This document shows, one piece after another, positions 10,506 to 20,469 of a DNA stretch of 29,736 nucleotides. The notes beneath the pieces were generated by a model, which searched no databases, was not told the origin of the DNA, and saw nothing but the letters and a program-made list of their open reading frames with translations. Each line of letters begins with the position of its first letter. Position 1 is the first letter of the stretch. The translations under genes were made by a program, and so were the position numbers. This stretch comes from Ophiothrix spiculata (Eukaryota; Echinodermata; Ophiuroidea; Amphilepidida; Ophiotrichidae), in NCBI GenBank assembly GCA_000969725.1, contig JXSR01S016161.1. One strand, given 5' to 3'.

Positions 10506-11275
10506 CTAAAAGGTACATGTATTAAATCATTGTAATTACACATTGACTCCAAAATTGGTCATTTGTGATGCACAGTTTGGCCGTTGCCATTTGAAAATGT
10601 ACTTAAGTTATTCGCTTCACAGTCACTATCATGTTTTCCTTTGAAATTGCATAAGGCACCATAAATACCAAAATCGGACATTTGTGATGCATGGTATGGC
10701 GATAGTAATATTTCAAAATGTACTTCATTATACGGGTAAGGCCGACCTAAAAAGGTTTTTTTTAGCCAAAGGAAATGCCTTTTGAAATTGAAAAAAGGAA
10801 CTTAGAGGTTATTTTTCTTCACAGACACTATCAATTTTTCCCTAAGATATGCAGTTATATATCCAAGCACCCCTCAGCCCCTACAAGGGGTCACAGCAGG
10901 GGTCAGGGTTAAGAAATGATTTTGTTTTAAGTACGGGGTGCCAAAAAACATTAAATCATTGTAATTGCATAAGGTACCATATATTCCAAAATCGGACATT
11001 TGTGATGAATGGTAGGGCCGATAAAAATATTCTAAAATGTGATGACTCACCCCGAAAAGGGGACTTAACGACAGAACACTTTTCAAGAAACTGGTGAAAA
11101 TAGGTAAAAAAAAATAATAATAAGATTTGCATGGTATAGCCGATAGAAATATTTAAAATGTACTTTTGCATTCGGTTATATGGGTAAGACGGACCTAAAA
11201 AGGCTTTTTTTAGCCAAAGAAATTGCATTTTGAAATTAACAGCTGATCTTCCTTTTGGGGTCAAAAATCATGATA
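10505..11275. repeat. Degenerate repeat cluster
   Basis: Three to four imperfect units of roughly 150-200 bp, in the same orientation. Shared blocks: ATCATTGTAATTACA / ATCATTGTAATTGCATAAGG; CCAAAATCGGACATTTGTGATG (10668 and 10986 areas, a variant at 10548); ATGGTATGGCGATA and variants; GGTAAGGCCGACCTAAAAAGG (10735) against GGTAAGACGGACCTAAAAAGG (11182), each followed by TTTTTTTAGCCAAAG and a GAAATTGCATTT-like block. Units differ by indels and are partly shuffled, as in an old tandem repeat or nested insertions of one family. Not found elsewhere in the window. Confidence 0.7.
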
Positions 11276-12585
11276 CAAAGTTGAATTGTCAACTTTTTCT
11301 GACTTCAAAGATAAAGGTGTCAAATTGTTAGTGCTGAACCAGCGGTACAGGTGTCCATAGTAGCTCTTTGCCCAACTTCCAGCATTGTCATCATTTTGCG
11401 TGACATACCATAGTTAAAGAAACAATCACATGAACTAGCAACAAAAATCATTAATAGGGAGGATTCGGTAAATTGTCTTATGTTCCCTGCGATAGAAATG
11501 CAGTGAATTACCAACTTTACCTCAATTACTGAGGCTAGTTTTTACATTTTCTCATATTGTTAATATCACGTTTCTTCTTCTTGCTAGAAGGTTTAATGTA
11601 TTAAACGGTGCAAATCTTAAAGGAAGCTAAAAATTATGCCCTACACCTAAAGCTACTCCTTTTCTCTTATTGTATCACAGTGACCTAATTTTACTTTGTT
11701 ATCAAACTATGCTTTATATGTACTATAGAAATTCATGATAAGATATTTTTCTATAGATTTTTTAGAGTTATTATTTATGCATTATCATGCTTAAATGTTG
11801 CAAATGTTATGAATGGCGTCTCATTAAACTCAATGAATCTGATGCTTATATTAATTAATATTACAAATCAGAACATCCGAAAAATTGTCGGCAGTCAGTT
11901 ACTCTATATCCTAGTACTGCAAGAGAGCGCTTGTGTCTTTCGTCCTGGTGCCCAAAATTCGCAAATGAGGGCAGAAAATGCTTCACGTATGGAGAATGTA
12001 ACAGCAATAAGTGTACAAGTTAAATGTCCATTTCGTTTTTCAACTTGTGAATTTATGTGCTTGCAAACACCTACGTAGAGAAGAAAATTATCAAGTTTTA
12101 CCTTCGTACATTTTCAAAATGTCTACACCGTCAACCGACAATAATATGCTACTACACTCAGATAAGAAAATAACGTATCAATTTCTGATTATCATTTTAA
12201 CTTTTTTATACGCATTCATTCTCAAACAAAATTTAACTCGCCTATCATTTCTATAGGGAATATTTGAGAAAGTTTTGCTCTTCATTATCGATGAAAAACA
12301 CAAATTCGAAGCCTTTAACCACACCTACAGCAGTGCACCCACATAAACTAATTCATTCAGTGAGAAAATGAGAATAGTTACGTCATATTGTAATTTATTT
12401 TGTAGATTTCTTGGAAAAAAATAGACATGAGTTCTTTTGGTAAAATACATAACATTGTTATATTTACAATTAAATGTGAATACCATCCTCAAAAAGGAAT
12501 TCGTATTAAAGAATGTGAATATTATATCAAACTGAGTCCCTTACAGAATGACACTGATTTTGACTGCTTAAACTTGACAAAAGTA

Positions 12586-13075
12586 AAAACAAAAGTAAAA
12601 CATTGTAAAAATAACAGTTGATGTGATATGTTATATCAATAACAGGAAATAGTTTTTTGAAAATATATATTACCAAAACGAGAAAAAGACATCTATTGCT
12701 ACATGTAGTAGGTTGTATCTTCAACCTTAACATTTTCAACAATCTCAAGAGATTTTTTAAAACAATTTTAAAATAATGGTTGATGTGTAATGTGGTATCA
12801 ATGACAAGAAATGATTTTTTGAAGATATATCGTACAAAAACGAGAAAAAGACATCTATTGCTACATGTAGTAGGTTGTATCTTCAACCTTAACATTTTCA
12901 ACAATCTCAAGAGATTTTTTAAAACAAAAGTAAAACATAGTAAAAATAATGGTTGATGTGTAATGTGGTATCAATGACAAGAAATGATTTTTTGAAGATA
13001 TATCGTACAAAAACGACAAAAGTATTGGTACATGTCTTAGGTTTTATCTCAGCCTCAATATTCTAAGGGATCGTT
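12586..13075. repeat. Three-copy tandem repeat, ~162-173-bp unit
   Basis: Units start near 12586, 12759 and 12921; the third is partial and diverges after about 13040. Each has AAAACAA, TTGATGTG, a TATCAATGACA-type block, TTTTTTGAAGATATAT, AACGAGAAAAAGACATCTAT, CTACATGTAGTAGG, ATCTTCAACCTTAACATTTT and CAATCTCAAGAGATTTTTT. CTACATGTAG and TCTCAAGAGA are short palindromes inside the unit. The 127-codon minus frame at 12527-12910 is internally repeated only because it spans two units; it is not a gene. Absent from copy A. Confidence 0.88.
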
Positions 13076-13170
13076 TTTACATGTCAGTGACCCCTCATTT
13101 TGTGAAAATTTGAGGAGTATCGACGAAAAAAATTAAAAAGTCGTTAATGAAAAACTACCCATACCAAATA

Positions 13171-13645
13171 GGGTTCGCTAGTCCGAAAATAAAATAGGGT
13201 CCGCTAGTCCGAAAATTAATTAAGTTTTGTTGATTTGCAACCCAATTTTTTCAGACTAGCGGACCTTTTTTCATTTTCGGACTAGCGAACCTTATTTCAT
13301 TTTCGGACGAGCAAAACTCTTTTCATTTTTCGGACTAGCGAACCTTATTTCATTTTCGGACTAGCGAACCTCTTTTCATTGTCGGACTAGCGAACCTTAT
13401 TTCATTTTCGGACTGGCGAACCTTAGGATTAGCGGACCTTTTTAAATTTCGGACTAGCGGACCTTATTTCATTTTCGGACTAGCGAACCTTTTTTTCAAA
13501 TTCGGACTAGCGAACCCTATTTTCGGACTAGCGAACCTTTTTTTTCAAATTCGGACTAGCGAACCCTCGGGTATAGGAAAATACGCTTTCGGACTAGCGA
13601 ACCTTATTTCATTTTCGGACTAGCGAACCTTAAGACTAGCGGGCT
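13171..13645. repeat. Minisatellite of CGGACTAGCGAACC units with inverted units at the left end
   Basis: About sixteen forward copies of the 14-base core CGGACTAGCGAACC, with variants such as GCGGACC and ACTGGCG, lie between ~13250 and 13645, spaced 20-40 bp by T-rich linkers, most often TTATTTCATTTT. Two reverse-oriented copies (GGGTTCGCTAGTCCGA at 13171 and GGGTCCGCTAGTCCGA at 13197) precede them, separated by ~45 bp of AT-rich sequence. The core is far more GC-rich than its surroundings. One linker at ~13565-13590 is longer and includes GGGTATAGG. Opposed units can pair into hairpins. Foldback elements with ends made of short tandem repeats, such as the TU elements of sea urchins, have this design; that link is an inference. 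Confidence 0.9.
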
Positions 13646-14815
13646 GTTACCGTCTTTTATAGTGACCACAATATTTCTTTAATGTAGTAATAGATTTTAA
13701 ATTTAATATTTCATTAAGTTTTTTTGTTTATTCATCTTCAGCAGACAGTTAAATACGTATATTAGAATATTTGACATGCTACAGACTCATTCACCCATAG
13801 AATCATTACCAGCCCAATGTTATGATAATTGTTAATTCGTTGAACGTAATGCGGATCTTTTTGGTTCGTTACCTCTTGAGTTAAATACTGTAATAAACAT
13901 ATTAGAATTACCAGTTTCATAATAGAATATAGAATAGGGCTTGAATCGGATTAGATCTGACTTTTTACAAAATGAAAATATCTTTATTTGCAGTCAATAA
14001 AACAAGAAAAATCAAAATGAGGGTTTTACAAAAACAACTTAATCCCTAATTGACAAACATGTTTACAATGTTCGGAATGATGGTTTGGAATGTACTTTGT
14101 TATTGAAATCAAGAATTAATTAGAATAATTTCCATGGTAAGCTAATTTAAACTAACTGACCATGACTGAATCATTCAAAAATATTAGCCAGATGAAACAT
14201 ATTTTGGACATTTAGTTGGTATTAAGAGCTATTAAATTAATAAGTAAACAATACATGGATCAACTTGGTTTTCCAGTCTGGCTCCGCGTGAGGTGTGGCA
14301 TCAAATGTTCTACTTATCTAGGACAAGATACGCATTATTGAGCTAAACCTAAATGAAAAAGAGGTAACTATGTTCCTCTTGATTTAACCAGTTTTTCTGC
14401 CAGTGCAATGGTCTTTTCTGTCGCAGAAACACATTGGAGAGAGGATAGCTAGCTGTCGAAACATTTTGGAGGGATACATATTGAACAACATCAACGTGCA
14501 CTTTGGCACGTCTTAATCCAAGTAGCATATTGGTCACTATTAAATTATAAGCTAAGCATATCCCACTTGTTCCGTGTGTGCTTAACGCAATCCGACTAAA
14601 GATTTGTAAACGATCCAACGTGGAAGTTTAACATAAAGCGTGTGCGTCCAGATTTCTCATGACGGCATTATACACCAAGACATTATAACAGGAATATTTG
14701 TGATCAAATTGATTTGTGATGCAATACAAGTGAAAGCATTTTATACAACTTTTATTAAAGGATGTATGGGCGGACTGTAACTGTAGAAACTGAAATTATC
14801 TCTCCTCTCTTCCAG
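13646..14815. other. Copy B sequence without a gene
   Basis: Matches copy A 4310-5425 with about 90% identity by eye in the best stretches (for example 13940-14090). The 89-codon minus frame at 14349-14618 has no recognisable domain and its frame is not kept in A. No gene supported. Confidence 0.5.
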
Positions 14816-14964
14816 GCAAAACAAATTGCGTAAATCCACGATTTAGGAACAGTTTAAAGACAGCTAAATAGTGTCAGTGTCAGTGTAGTCTTATTGGATT
14901 CCAGGATATTTTTTCATTTACGGAAAACAAAAGACCTGCTTGCAAAATTCCTAGAAACTAGAAG
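14816..14964 (+). other. Candidate non-coding/UTR exon, copy B
   Basis: Counterpart of 5426-5559. The acceptor side reads CTCTCCTCTCTTCCAG (14800-14815), a stronger pyrimidine tract than in A; the donor side is GAAG followed by GTAAGAGT (14965-14972). The interior is 15 bp longer than in A through small indels, and every forward frame is closed. If it is an exon it is untranslated. Confidence 0.3.
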
Positions 14965-15175
14965 GTAAGAGTCATTTTTTACTGTCAACTTGGGAGATAT
15001 CACATTAACCAGTTATATGACAAGCATATCTGTGTACCCCCTCCATCATTATTTAATTTTAGAATATTTCATAAATCTGATCCTTGATTCCTGATAGCTT
15101 AATCCTTATTGAGCTCTACTTCGGCTTAACTTAAGATGTTTGCAAGTGTTCCTCACAGATTACGTTAAGGTGCAA

Positions 15176-15627
15176 AATATTGAGGAAAATGGTAATGTCG
15201 AGTACTATAAAACACAATTCTATTACTTTTGGAGTGAGGTGCAGGATTGTGTCTCACTTTAAGGTACTTTTTACGCCAAATGATGAAACTGTGGATGTAC
15301 CATATACATATATGCTGAATACGTCAGTACAAGAAAACTCCAACTCCAATAGTTCCCATCTGTAAATTATACTTACAAAATATAAATGCATACAAATCTC
15401 TTAAAATGCTTTCACATCACTAAAAAGCATTTCCATGTCTAAATCCCTTTCATTGGGTCACATTTGACCTTGTAGTTGACTTTTTTATACATTGGTAGAT
15501 AATTATGTTAGTATATAGTTGATATATTTAAACAGCCAGTACAAGAAAACCCAAACTCCATGAGCTCCCCTCTGCAACTATATGCAATAACAAAAATCTG
15601 ACAATGTCTTGACGTATTTAATTGCTA
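15176..15627. other. Copy B-specific stretch with a local duplication
   Basis: CAGTACAAGAAAAC occurs at about 15326 and again at about 15538, each followed by a CCAACTCCA/CCAAACTCCA and CTCCCCTCTG-like block, so a piece of ~60 bp has been copied within the stretch. The 61-codon frame at 15180-15365 is not kept in A. No gene. Confidence 0.45.
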
Positions 15628-15636
15628 GTGCTTGCT

Positions 15637-15936
15637 CCCCGGTGCAGGGGGGGGGGGGTACTTACATTGACAAGGTATACGTATATGTGCCTGCCGTTTG
15701 GGGTGATTTTTCCAGGATTTTGGTATATCAATAGGGTGGTTTTCATCTCAGATAAAAGCACCCAATTTTCATATATTGTGTGGTTTTGGGAAAATTTGCA
15801 AAAAAACACCCAATTTGAGTAAAATTCGTTGTTTTTCCATTCAAATTGGTATACTGATGGGTGGTTTTTTGTGCCAAAAATAGGTATAGAGATGGTCAGT
15901 TTTTCGGAGTCCGGCAGGCACATACCCCCCCCCGGG
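15637..15936. mobile_element. hAT-like non-autonomous element with G-run ends, ~300 bp
   Basis: Flanked by the 8-bp direct repeat TGCTTGCT at 15629-15636 and 15937-15944 (extendable to 9 bp with the preceding G). The left end is CCCCGGTGCA followed by a G12 run and GTAC; the right end reversed is CCCGG, a G run, then GTATGTGCCTGCC. An 8-bp duplication is the hallmark of hAT transposition, though other superfamilies can give it. A second element of similar build lies at 27006-27406. The minus frame of 137 codons at 15618-16031 runs across the whole element and both flanks, and is judged accidental. Confidence 0.82.
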
Positions 15937-16343
15937 TGCTTGCTACATACGTACAAGCAAGTTAAAAGTAGTGGAAGCATGTTTCCAATGACTAAAAGAT
16001 CTACTTCTCTAAAGCAACAATAAAGCAACATGACGTAGTATAAAGGTAACTTAATGGTGGTAGGTTGCTCCAGATGTGAAACTTACGGATGCAATGTGTA
16101 ACTCACTCAGACCCACCATTTCAGCTTGAACAACTCAAACTACAGCACGCAGTGCATTTCTAAACAATTTCACTCGCGTGAAGTAAGATTTAGTTAAGAC
16201 TTAATATTCTGTAAATGTAATATACCTTTTCTACACTGTTCACTCTAGTGGTAATTATCATTTCACTCTTCGAGAAACAAATCATCCAATTTGGATTGAA
16301 AATTTTAGAGTTAACTGTAATATTGAACGTTTAAATATATTAA

Positions 16344-17145
16344 GGCTACGGTCCCTAAAACGTCTCGCTCGGCTGATGTCATGTTTACTGCAAGTTTTTG
16401 CCTACTTACACCTATCAGAATATCACATTTCCTGGTGTACATATTGAATAGAGTCTCTAGTTTATAAATATAATTTTACTAGTGAGTTCACGTCCATTAT
16501 CAAGGTCAAAATGACGTCTAAAGACTATTTCAAAAAAGTTGACCCTTTTTCGCCGAAACCTCATAATTTCATGATGTTCGAACAAATTCGACTGGTTTTA
16601 GATTTTGACAGATTGTAGGCTTGATACTTCTTATTGAATTACAAACAATATTTTATAAATATGCTGAGTTGATTTTGAATGATAATGTAACAAACCTGCG
16701 TTGTTTTGCCCGAAAATCCGGACGTGAATTACGACTCTGAGTTCGCCCTGTTTGAGCTGTGAATTGCCTGTTTTAAGTATCTACATTATCTACATTTTGT
16801 CTGATATACGCATTTTGTCTGATATTCATTATCTACATTTTGTCTGATATACGCATTCGCATAAATTACTTTCAAATTGAGTATTCCAATGAGGCAAAAA
16901 ATGCATTTTGTATGTAAACAAAAGAAAAATACGGCATTCTAATGTTTTTATTTTAGATTTTAGTTCACGATCTCAACGCTGCCTTGATAGCTCAGCGGTA
17001 GATCACTTGCTTCGTAATGCATGACTAACCCCTGCCACAATTCATGGTTCGAGTCCCCGCAAAGGCAGTGGAAACTATTTATATTTTCATGATTAAAAAA
17101 TAGTTCAGATTCACATTTTCCTGAGCAGATGGATTCCCTTTACCC
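16344..17145 (+). mobile_element. TTAA-flanked element carrying a tRNA-like module, ~0.8 kb
   Basis: Bounded by TTAA at 16340-16343 and 17146-17149. Inside the TTAA the left end begins GGCTACGGTCCC and the right end reversed begins GGGTAAAGGGAATCC, a weak inverted match. Copy A has no counterpart between 7850 and the homologous point near 17195. An inverted relative lies at 19601-20335, matching from about 16370 onward. The interior contains a repeated ATTTTGTCTGATAT block (16794-16850) and, near the right end, a tRNA-like unit with Pol III A and B boxes. No protein frame. Confidence 0.75.
16979..17068 (+). tRNA. tRNA-like pseudogene (Pol III A/B boxes)
   Basis: Acceptor-like ends CTGCCTT (16979-16985) and AAGGCAG (17062-17068) pair perfectly over 7 bp. 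TAGCTCAGCGG at 16988-16998 fits the A box and GGTTCGAGTCC at 17046-17056 is a consensus B box, about 47 bases apart. The anticodon-loop region TTCGTAATGC would give anticodon CGT (Thr), but the stem pairs only with an 8-base loop and one mismatch, and the T stem has two mismatches. At ~90 nt it is long for a tRNA(Thr). It is therefore a degenerate tRNA or a SINE head rather than a working tRNA gene. A T-run that could end Pol III transcription is not immediately downstream. Confidence 0.6.
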
Positions 17146-17195
17146 TTAAGCTCATTAAACACGTATGTAATTTGTGGGTTGTTGTTTTTTCTTCA

Positions 17196-18434
17196 ATTTT
17201 CATGGCCCAAAGGGTTTCATAACATAATGTCAAAACACTGCATTATTGCTAATATTTTCCGGATATTGTTTTAGGTGTTTTTCAGTAACTGTGATGTGGC
17301 TTAATCATATTTGCCTTTTATTTTTTCTTAACTGCAGTAAAATATTACTCATAATAATTTCAAAAGGATTTGTTATATTACAGAGTGGAGTCATATTTTA
17401 TTAAGTATATTAAGTCAATTCACGTGAAATGAAACTTGACTTCAGGGCCTACTTCGTACAAATGCGTGTTTACAAATACTGAATTGTTCTAGATTTACAC
17501 ATTGATTCTCTTTCAGAATTTTAAACAAAACATCGAGATTAATATTTTAATTTTATTAGAATTAAGAGATAAAAATGTTCCAGGTTATATTCTTACTTTT
17601 AGGAACGTACATTTAACTAACATTTATTCATGTTCCAGTTTAATATACATTTACAATAATATTAAAACGAATACATTTTTAAAACGATTAAATATTAAAA
17701 GATTAACATTGATGACCTCATCTCAAAATGACGCCAAATTTGTATCGTCACACACAGCAGTTACAATTTATAATCTTAAATGCGGGGATATTTGATAGAC
17801 GAATTGGAAGTTTAAAATACACCTGCGTGAAAGCTCAAGATTTAAAAGCTTTGGTAATGCCAAATTTTGAAAACGTGGTGGGATCGTTAGAAATTCTTTG
17901 GTATTAACTAAACATTCCGAAACAGAAAAATGTCACGTATTTGTTTCAACCTTTTAAAATGTACGGTTTCGTATTTTATTAAATAAACAATAGAAGTTGT
18001 GTTCTTGCCTCTGAAGTAATTATTACGCTTGAATAAAATCAAAAACATATTTCATCAATTTTCGTGTGTTCTTACCAATTGATTGACCGGAAGGTTGCTC
18101 TAGATAACAAATATAAGTCATGGGTAATACAATCGAATACACCATGCAGCACCATTACAAAAAAATCTAACGTCAACAATTTGGTCAGTTACATCCTCCA
18201 AATCATTCCTATTACAGCAGGCTTCCTGTGGTATAAAAGAAGAACCAAACATTTCATTTTAACTGGACTAATAAGGTCAGAATCCGTGGCTTTCTTGGAC
18301 GAATATTGATAGCACTTGGCAAGAAAATAGCGCAACATTTGAAAACAAAATAGAGTTCAAAAATTCTTGTTTTTTATCGTTTGGAAGTTAAAAGTTATGA
18401 ATAGCATTTTAAGTCAATAAACGTTTTGAAACCA
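17196..18434. other. Copy B sequence without a gene
   Basis: Homologous to copy A 7850-9350, minus the A-specific insert at 8356-8640. Frames at 17502-17795 and 18064-18309 are AT-rich and not conserved between copies. No RNA gene seen. Confidence 0.5.
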
Positions 18435-18834
18435 AACAAATGTTACACTAATAAATTGCAGTGCAGGCATCCATTATTAATTGACTGGAAAAAATGTTGC
18501 GCTCTGCACATCCTATTGTCGCGGATAACTCTCAGGACTTGAAAAGCGAATGGGTGAAAACGCGTCATGTTTTGATCAGAATTTGAACCTAGGACTTCTT
18601 GTTTTTCAAACCAGTAACATCCATACAAATACTAGTACCTCTATAGATCTTTTAGTGATTTTAACAAGGGTCATTTTAGTCTACTGCACATGCGTAACAG
18701 AAGCAGCAAAGCACATGGACCAATCAAGGACAAGCAGCCACGTGTCTCACGCTTTCATGTTTTACATATTTCGTATTTTGTCCAGTCAATGAAGAAACAA
18801 GATCATAAGTATACAAATAATGAATGTTATGAGG
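18435..18834. other. Copy B-specific sequence, unassigned
   Basis: Absent from copy A. On the minus strand around 18577-18600 the sequence GTCCTAGGTTCAAATTCTG resembles a tRNA T-arm/B box, but I find no A box at the right distance, so no SINE is called. Short frames at 18443-18628 (-) and 18550-18792, 18690-18947 (+) have no recognisable domain. Confidence 0.35.
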
Positions 18835-19037
18835 GCAATGGTAAGAATATTTTTCATGAGTTGAACAATGAAATGTTCCATTTAACGAGGCGAAGCCGAG
18901 TCAAATTAGTCCATCTAGATGGACCTCGCAGCGAACGCGAAGCATGAGCGGAGGGCGGAGCCCGATGAGCGAGCGCCGCAGACTAAGTCAAATGGAACAT
19001 TTCATTTTCCATTGAATGAGAATATTCTTTCCATTGC
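18835..19037. mobile_element. Foldback element with GC-rich core, ~203 bp
   Basis: Inverted arms of ~48 bp: the left begins GCAATGGTAAGAATATT and ends AATGAAATGTTCCATTT; the right, reversed, begins GCAATGGAAAGAATATTC and ends AATGAAATGTTCCATTT. The ~100-bp core (18888-18987) is much richer in GC than the surrounding DNA and has GAGGCGAAGCCGAG and GCGGAGGGCGGAGCC motifs plus a small palindrome at CCATCTAGATGG. No coding capacity. It lies in the B-specific insertion. Confidence 0.85.
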
Positions 19038-19080
19038 ACGAATCCAAACATTCTTTATTTGTTAAATATATAACTCATAT

Positions 19081-19282
19081 AAAGATTCTTGTCATTTGAT
19101 GCTTTTCACTTGTCTTGAAAGGTTTATTTATACTATAGTACAAGCAACTATACATTGACGAACGTGCATTTTTATTTTCCATTTGCACTGGTCGAGTGCA
19201 ATGGAAAATAAAAAATATGCATTTTTAACGATGTTGAAAAATGATGAACGCCACATTAATCAATCAAATGACAATAATCTTT
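19081..19282. repeat. Nested palindrome with a strong inner hairpin
   Basis: Outer arms AAAGATTCTTGTCATTTGAT (19081-19100) and ATCAAATGACAATAATCTTT (19263-19282) are inverted with one mismatch. The inner hairpin at 19165-19221 pairs TTTTCCATTTGCACT with AGTGCAATGGAAAA around the loop GGTCG, then continues through A/T-rich stems. It follows the foldback element 18835-19037 by ~40 bp and shares the CAATGGAAA motif with it, so the two may be related or parts of one larger foldback element. Confidence 0.75.
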
Positions 19283-19600
19283 GTATTAGTAATATAAAAA
19301 ATGACACATTTTCATGTGACAAACAAATCGTGTTCATTTAGACAGCCAATTATTAAATATATTGTTTCAAAAGCATATCTTATTAATCACCATTGTTTAC
19401 ATTGCCTTTGGTCGTTTAAATATGCTAGTGGAAAAATATCTGTGGGGGTTATTCAAAATGGAAATAGGAAAATGGAAAAAATAAATTAGATATCTTGATA
19501 TTTTACACTCTTTATCACGACCTCGTTTGAGGAGTCTGATATAGTACCTATTTAATTCTTGTTTCCTTTGTATGTTTCAATATCAAAATATCCTCTTTAA
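19283..19600. other. B-specific edge then copy B tail, first occurrence
   Basis: 19438-19600 matches A 9446-9600 (TTATTCAAAATGG, CTTGATATTTTACACTCT, ACGACCTCGTTTGAGG, TAATTCTTGTTTCC). The tail is then interrupted at 19601 by the inverted tRNA-module element and resumes at 20338. Nothing coding. Confidence 0.6.
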
Positions 19601-20335
19601 GGGTTGATGACCTCCATCTACTCACGAAAAATATGAATCCTAACTATTTTTAATCATGAAAAGAGAAATAGTTTCCACTGGATTTGCGGGGACTCGAACC
19701 ATGGATTATGACAGGGGTTGGTCAGGCATTACGAGGCGAGAGATCTACCGCTAGGCTATCAAGGCAGCATTGAGATCGTGAACTAAAATCTAAAACATAA
19801 ACATTAGAATGCCGTATTTTTCTTTTGTTTATATAAAAATTGCAATTTTTACCTCATTGGGATGCTCTATTTGTAAGTAAATTATGCGAATGCCTATATC
19901 AGACAAAATGTAGATAATGTAGATACTAAAAACAGACAATTCACAGCTCAAACAGGGCGAACTCAGAGTCGTAATTCACGTCAGGTTTTTCGGGCAAAAC
20001 AACGCGGGTTTGTTACATTATCATTCAAAATCAACACAACATATTCATAAAATATTATTTGTAATTCAATAAAAGGTATCAGTCCTACAATCTGTCAAAA
20101 TTTGAAAACAGTCGAAACGTTCGAACATCATAAAATCATGAGGTTTCGGCGAAATAGGCGTCAATTTGTCGAAGTAGTCTATTGACGTAATTTTGACCTT
20201 GATAATGGACGTAAAATCACTAGTAAAGTTGTATGTATAAACTAGAGACTCTATTCCATATGTACGCCAACAATTGTGATATTCTGATATGTGTAAGTAG
20301 GTAAAAACTTGCAGTAGAGATGACGTTCAGCCAAA
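19601..20335 (-). mobile_element. Inverted relative of the 16344-17145 element, ~0.73 kb
   Basis: Reverse complement of most of 16344-17145, with clear block matches: AACTCAGAGTCGTAATTCACG, ACAGGGCGAACTC, ATCAGACAAAATGTAGATAA, GTTTGTTACATTATCATTC and the tRNA-like unit. On its left it follows TTAA (19597-19600) with GGGTTGATGACCTCC. On the right no TTAA is seen, and the homology stops near 20335, short of the other copy's outer ~25 bp. It interrupts the copy B tail, whose uninterrupted form exists at 9590-9620 and 20630-20650. Confidence 0.78.
19678..19767 (-). tRNA. tRNA-like pseudogene, inverted relative
   Basis: On the minus strand: CTGCCTT start at 19767, A-box-like TAGCCTAGCGG at 19758-19748 and B box GGTTCGAGTCC at 19700-19690. 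The anticodon-loop region CTCGTAATGC is also kept, while the anticodon stem, the 3' acceptor side (AAATCCAG) and the long variable region have drifted from the copy at 16979-17068. That the two promoter boxes are the best-kept parts of both copies fits a SINE-like or Pol III-driven history, but two copies are too few to prove selection. Confidence 0.55.
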
Positions 20336-20469
20336 CATGGTGAATCAACACGATAGAAACAATGCCAAGAGAAAATGATTGTCTATACTAATATAACAAT
20401 CAGTAAAGCCGTTTTTAATTATTTTAGTCTGCCTAAAGGCTAGTTGTTTACATGTTAGGAACATGGGAA

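Noticed and set aside
12527-12910. 127-codon minus frame with an internal protein repeat
   Set aside because: The repetition comes from the ~170-bp DNA tandem repeat it overlaps; no sign of coding selection.
13171-13645. CRISPR array
   Set aside because: Cores vary, linkers are repeated rather than unique, some units are inverted, there is no cas gene, and the sequence is eukaryotic in character.
15618-16031. 137-codon minus-strand frame, the longest in the window
   Set aside because: It spans the whole hAT-like element, both target duplications and flanks, and includes poly-G/C-encoded proline/glycine runs. No known domain.
16979-17068. Functional tRNA(Thr) gene
   Set aside because: T and anticodon arms do not fold properly and the relative at 19678-19767 is also degenerate.
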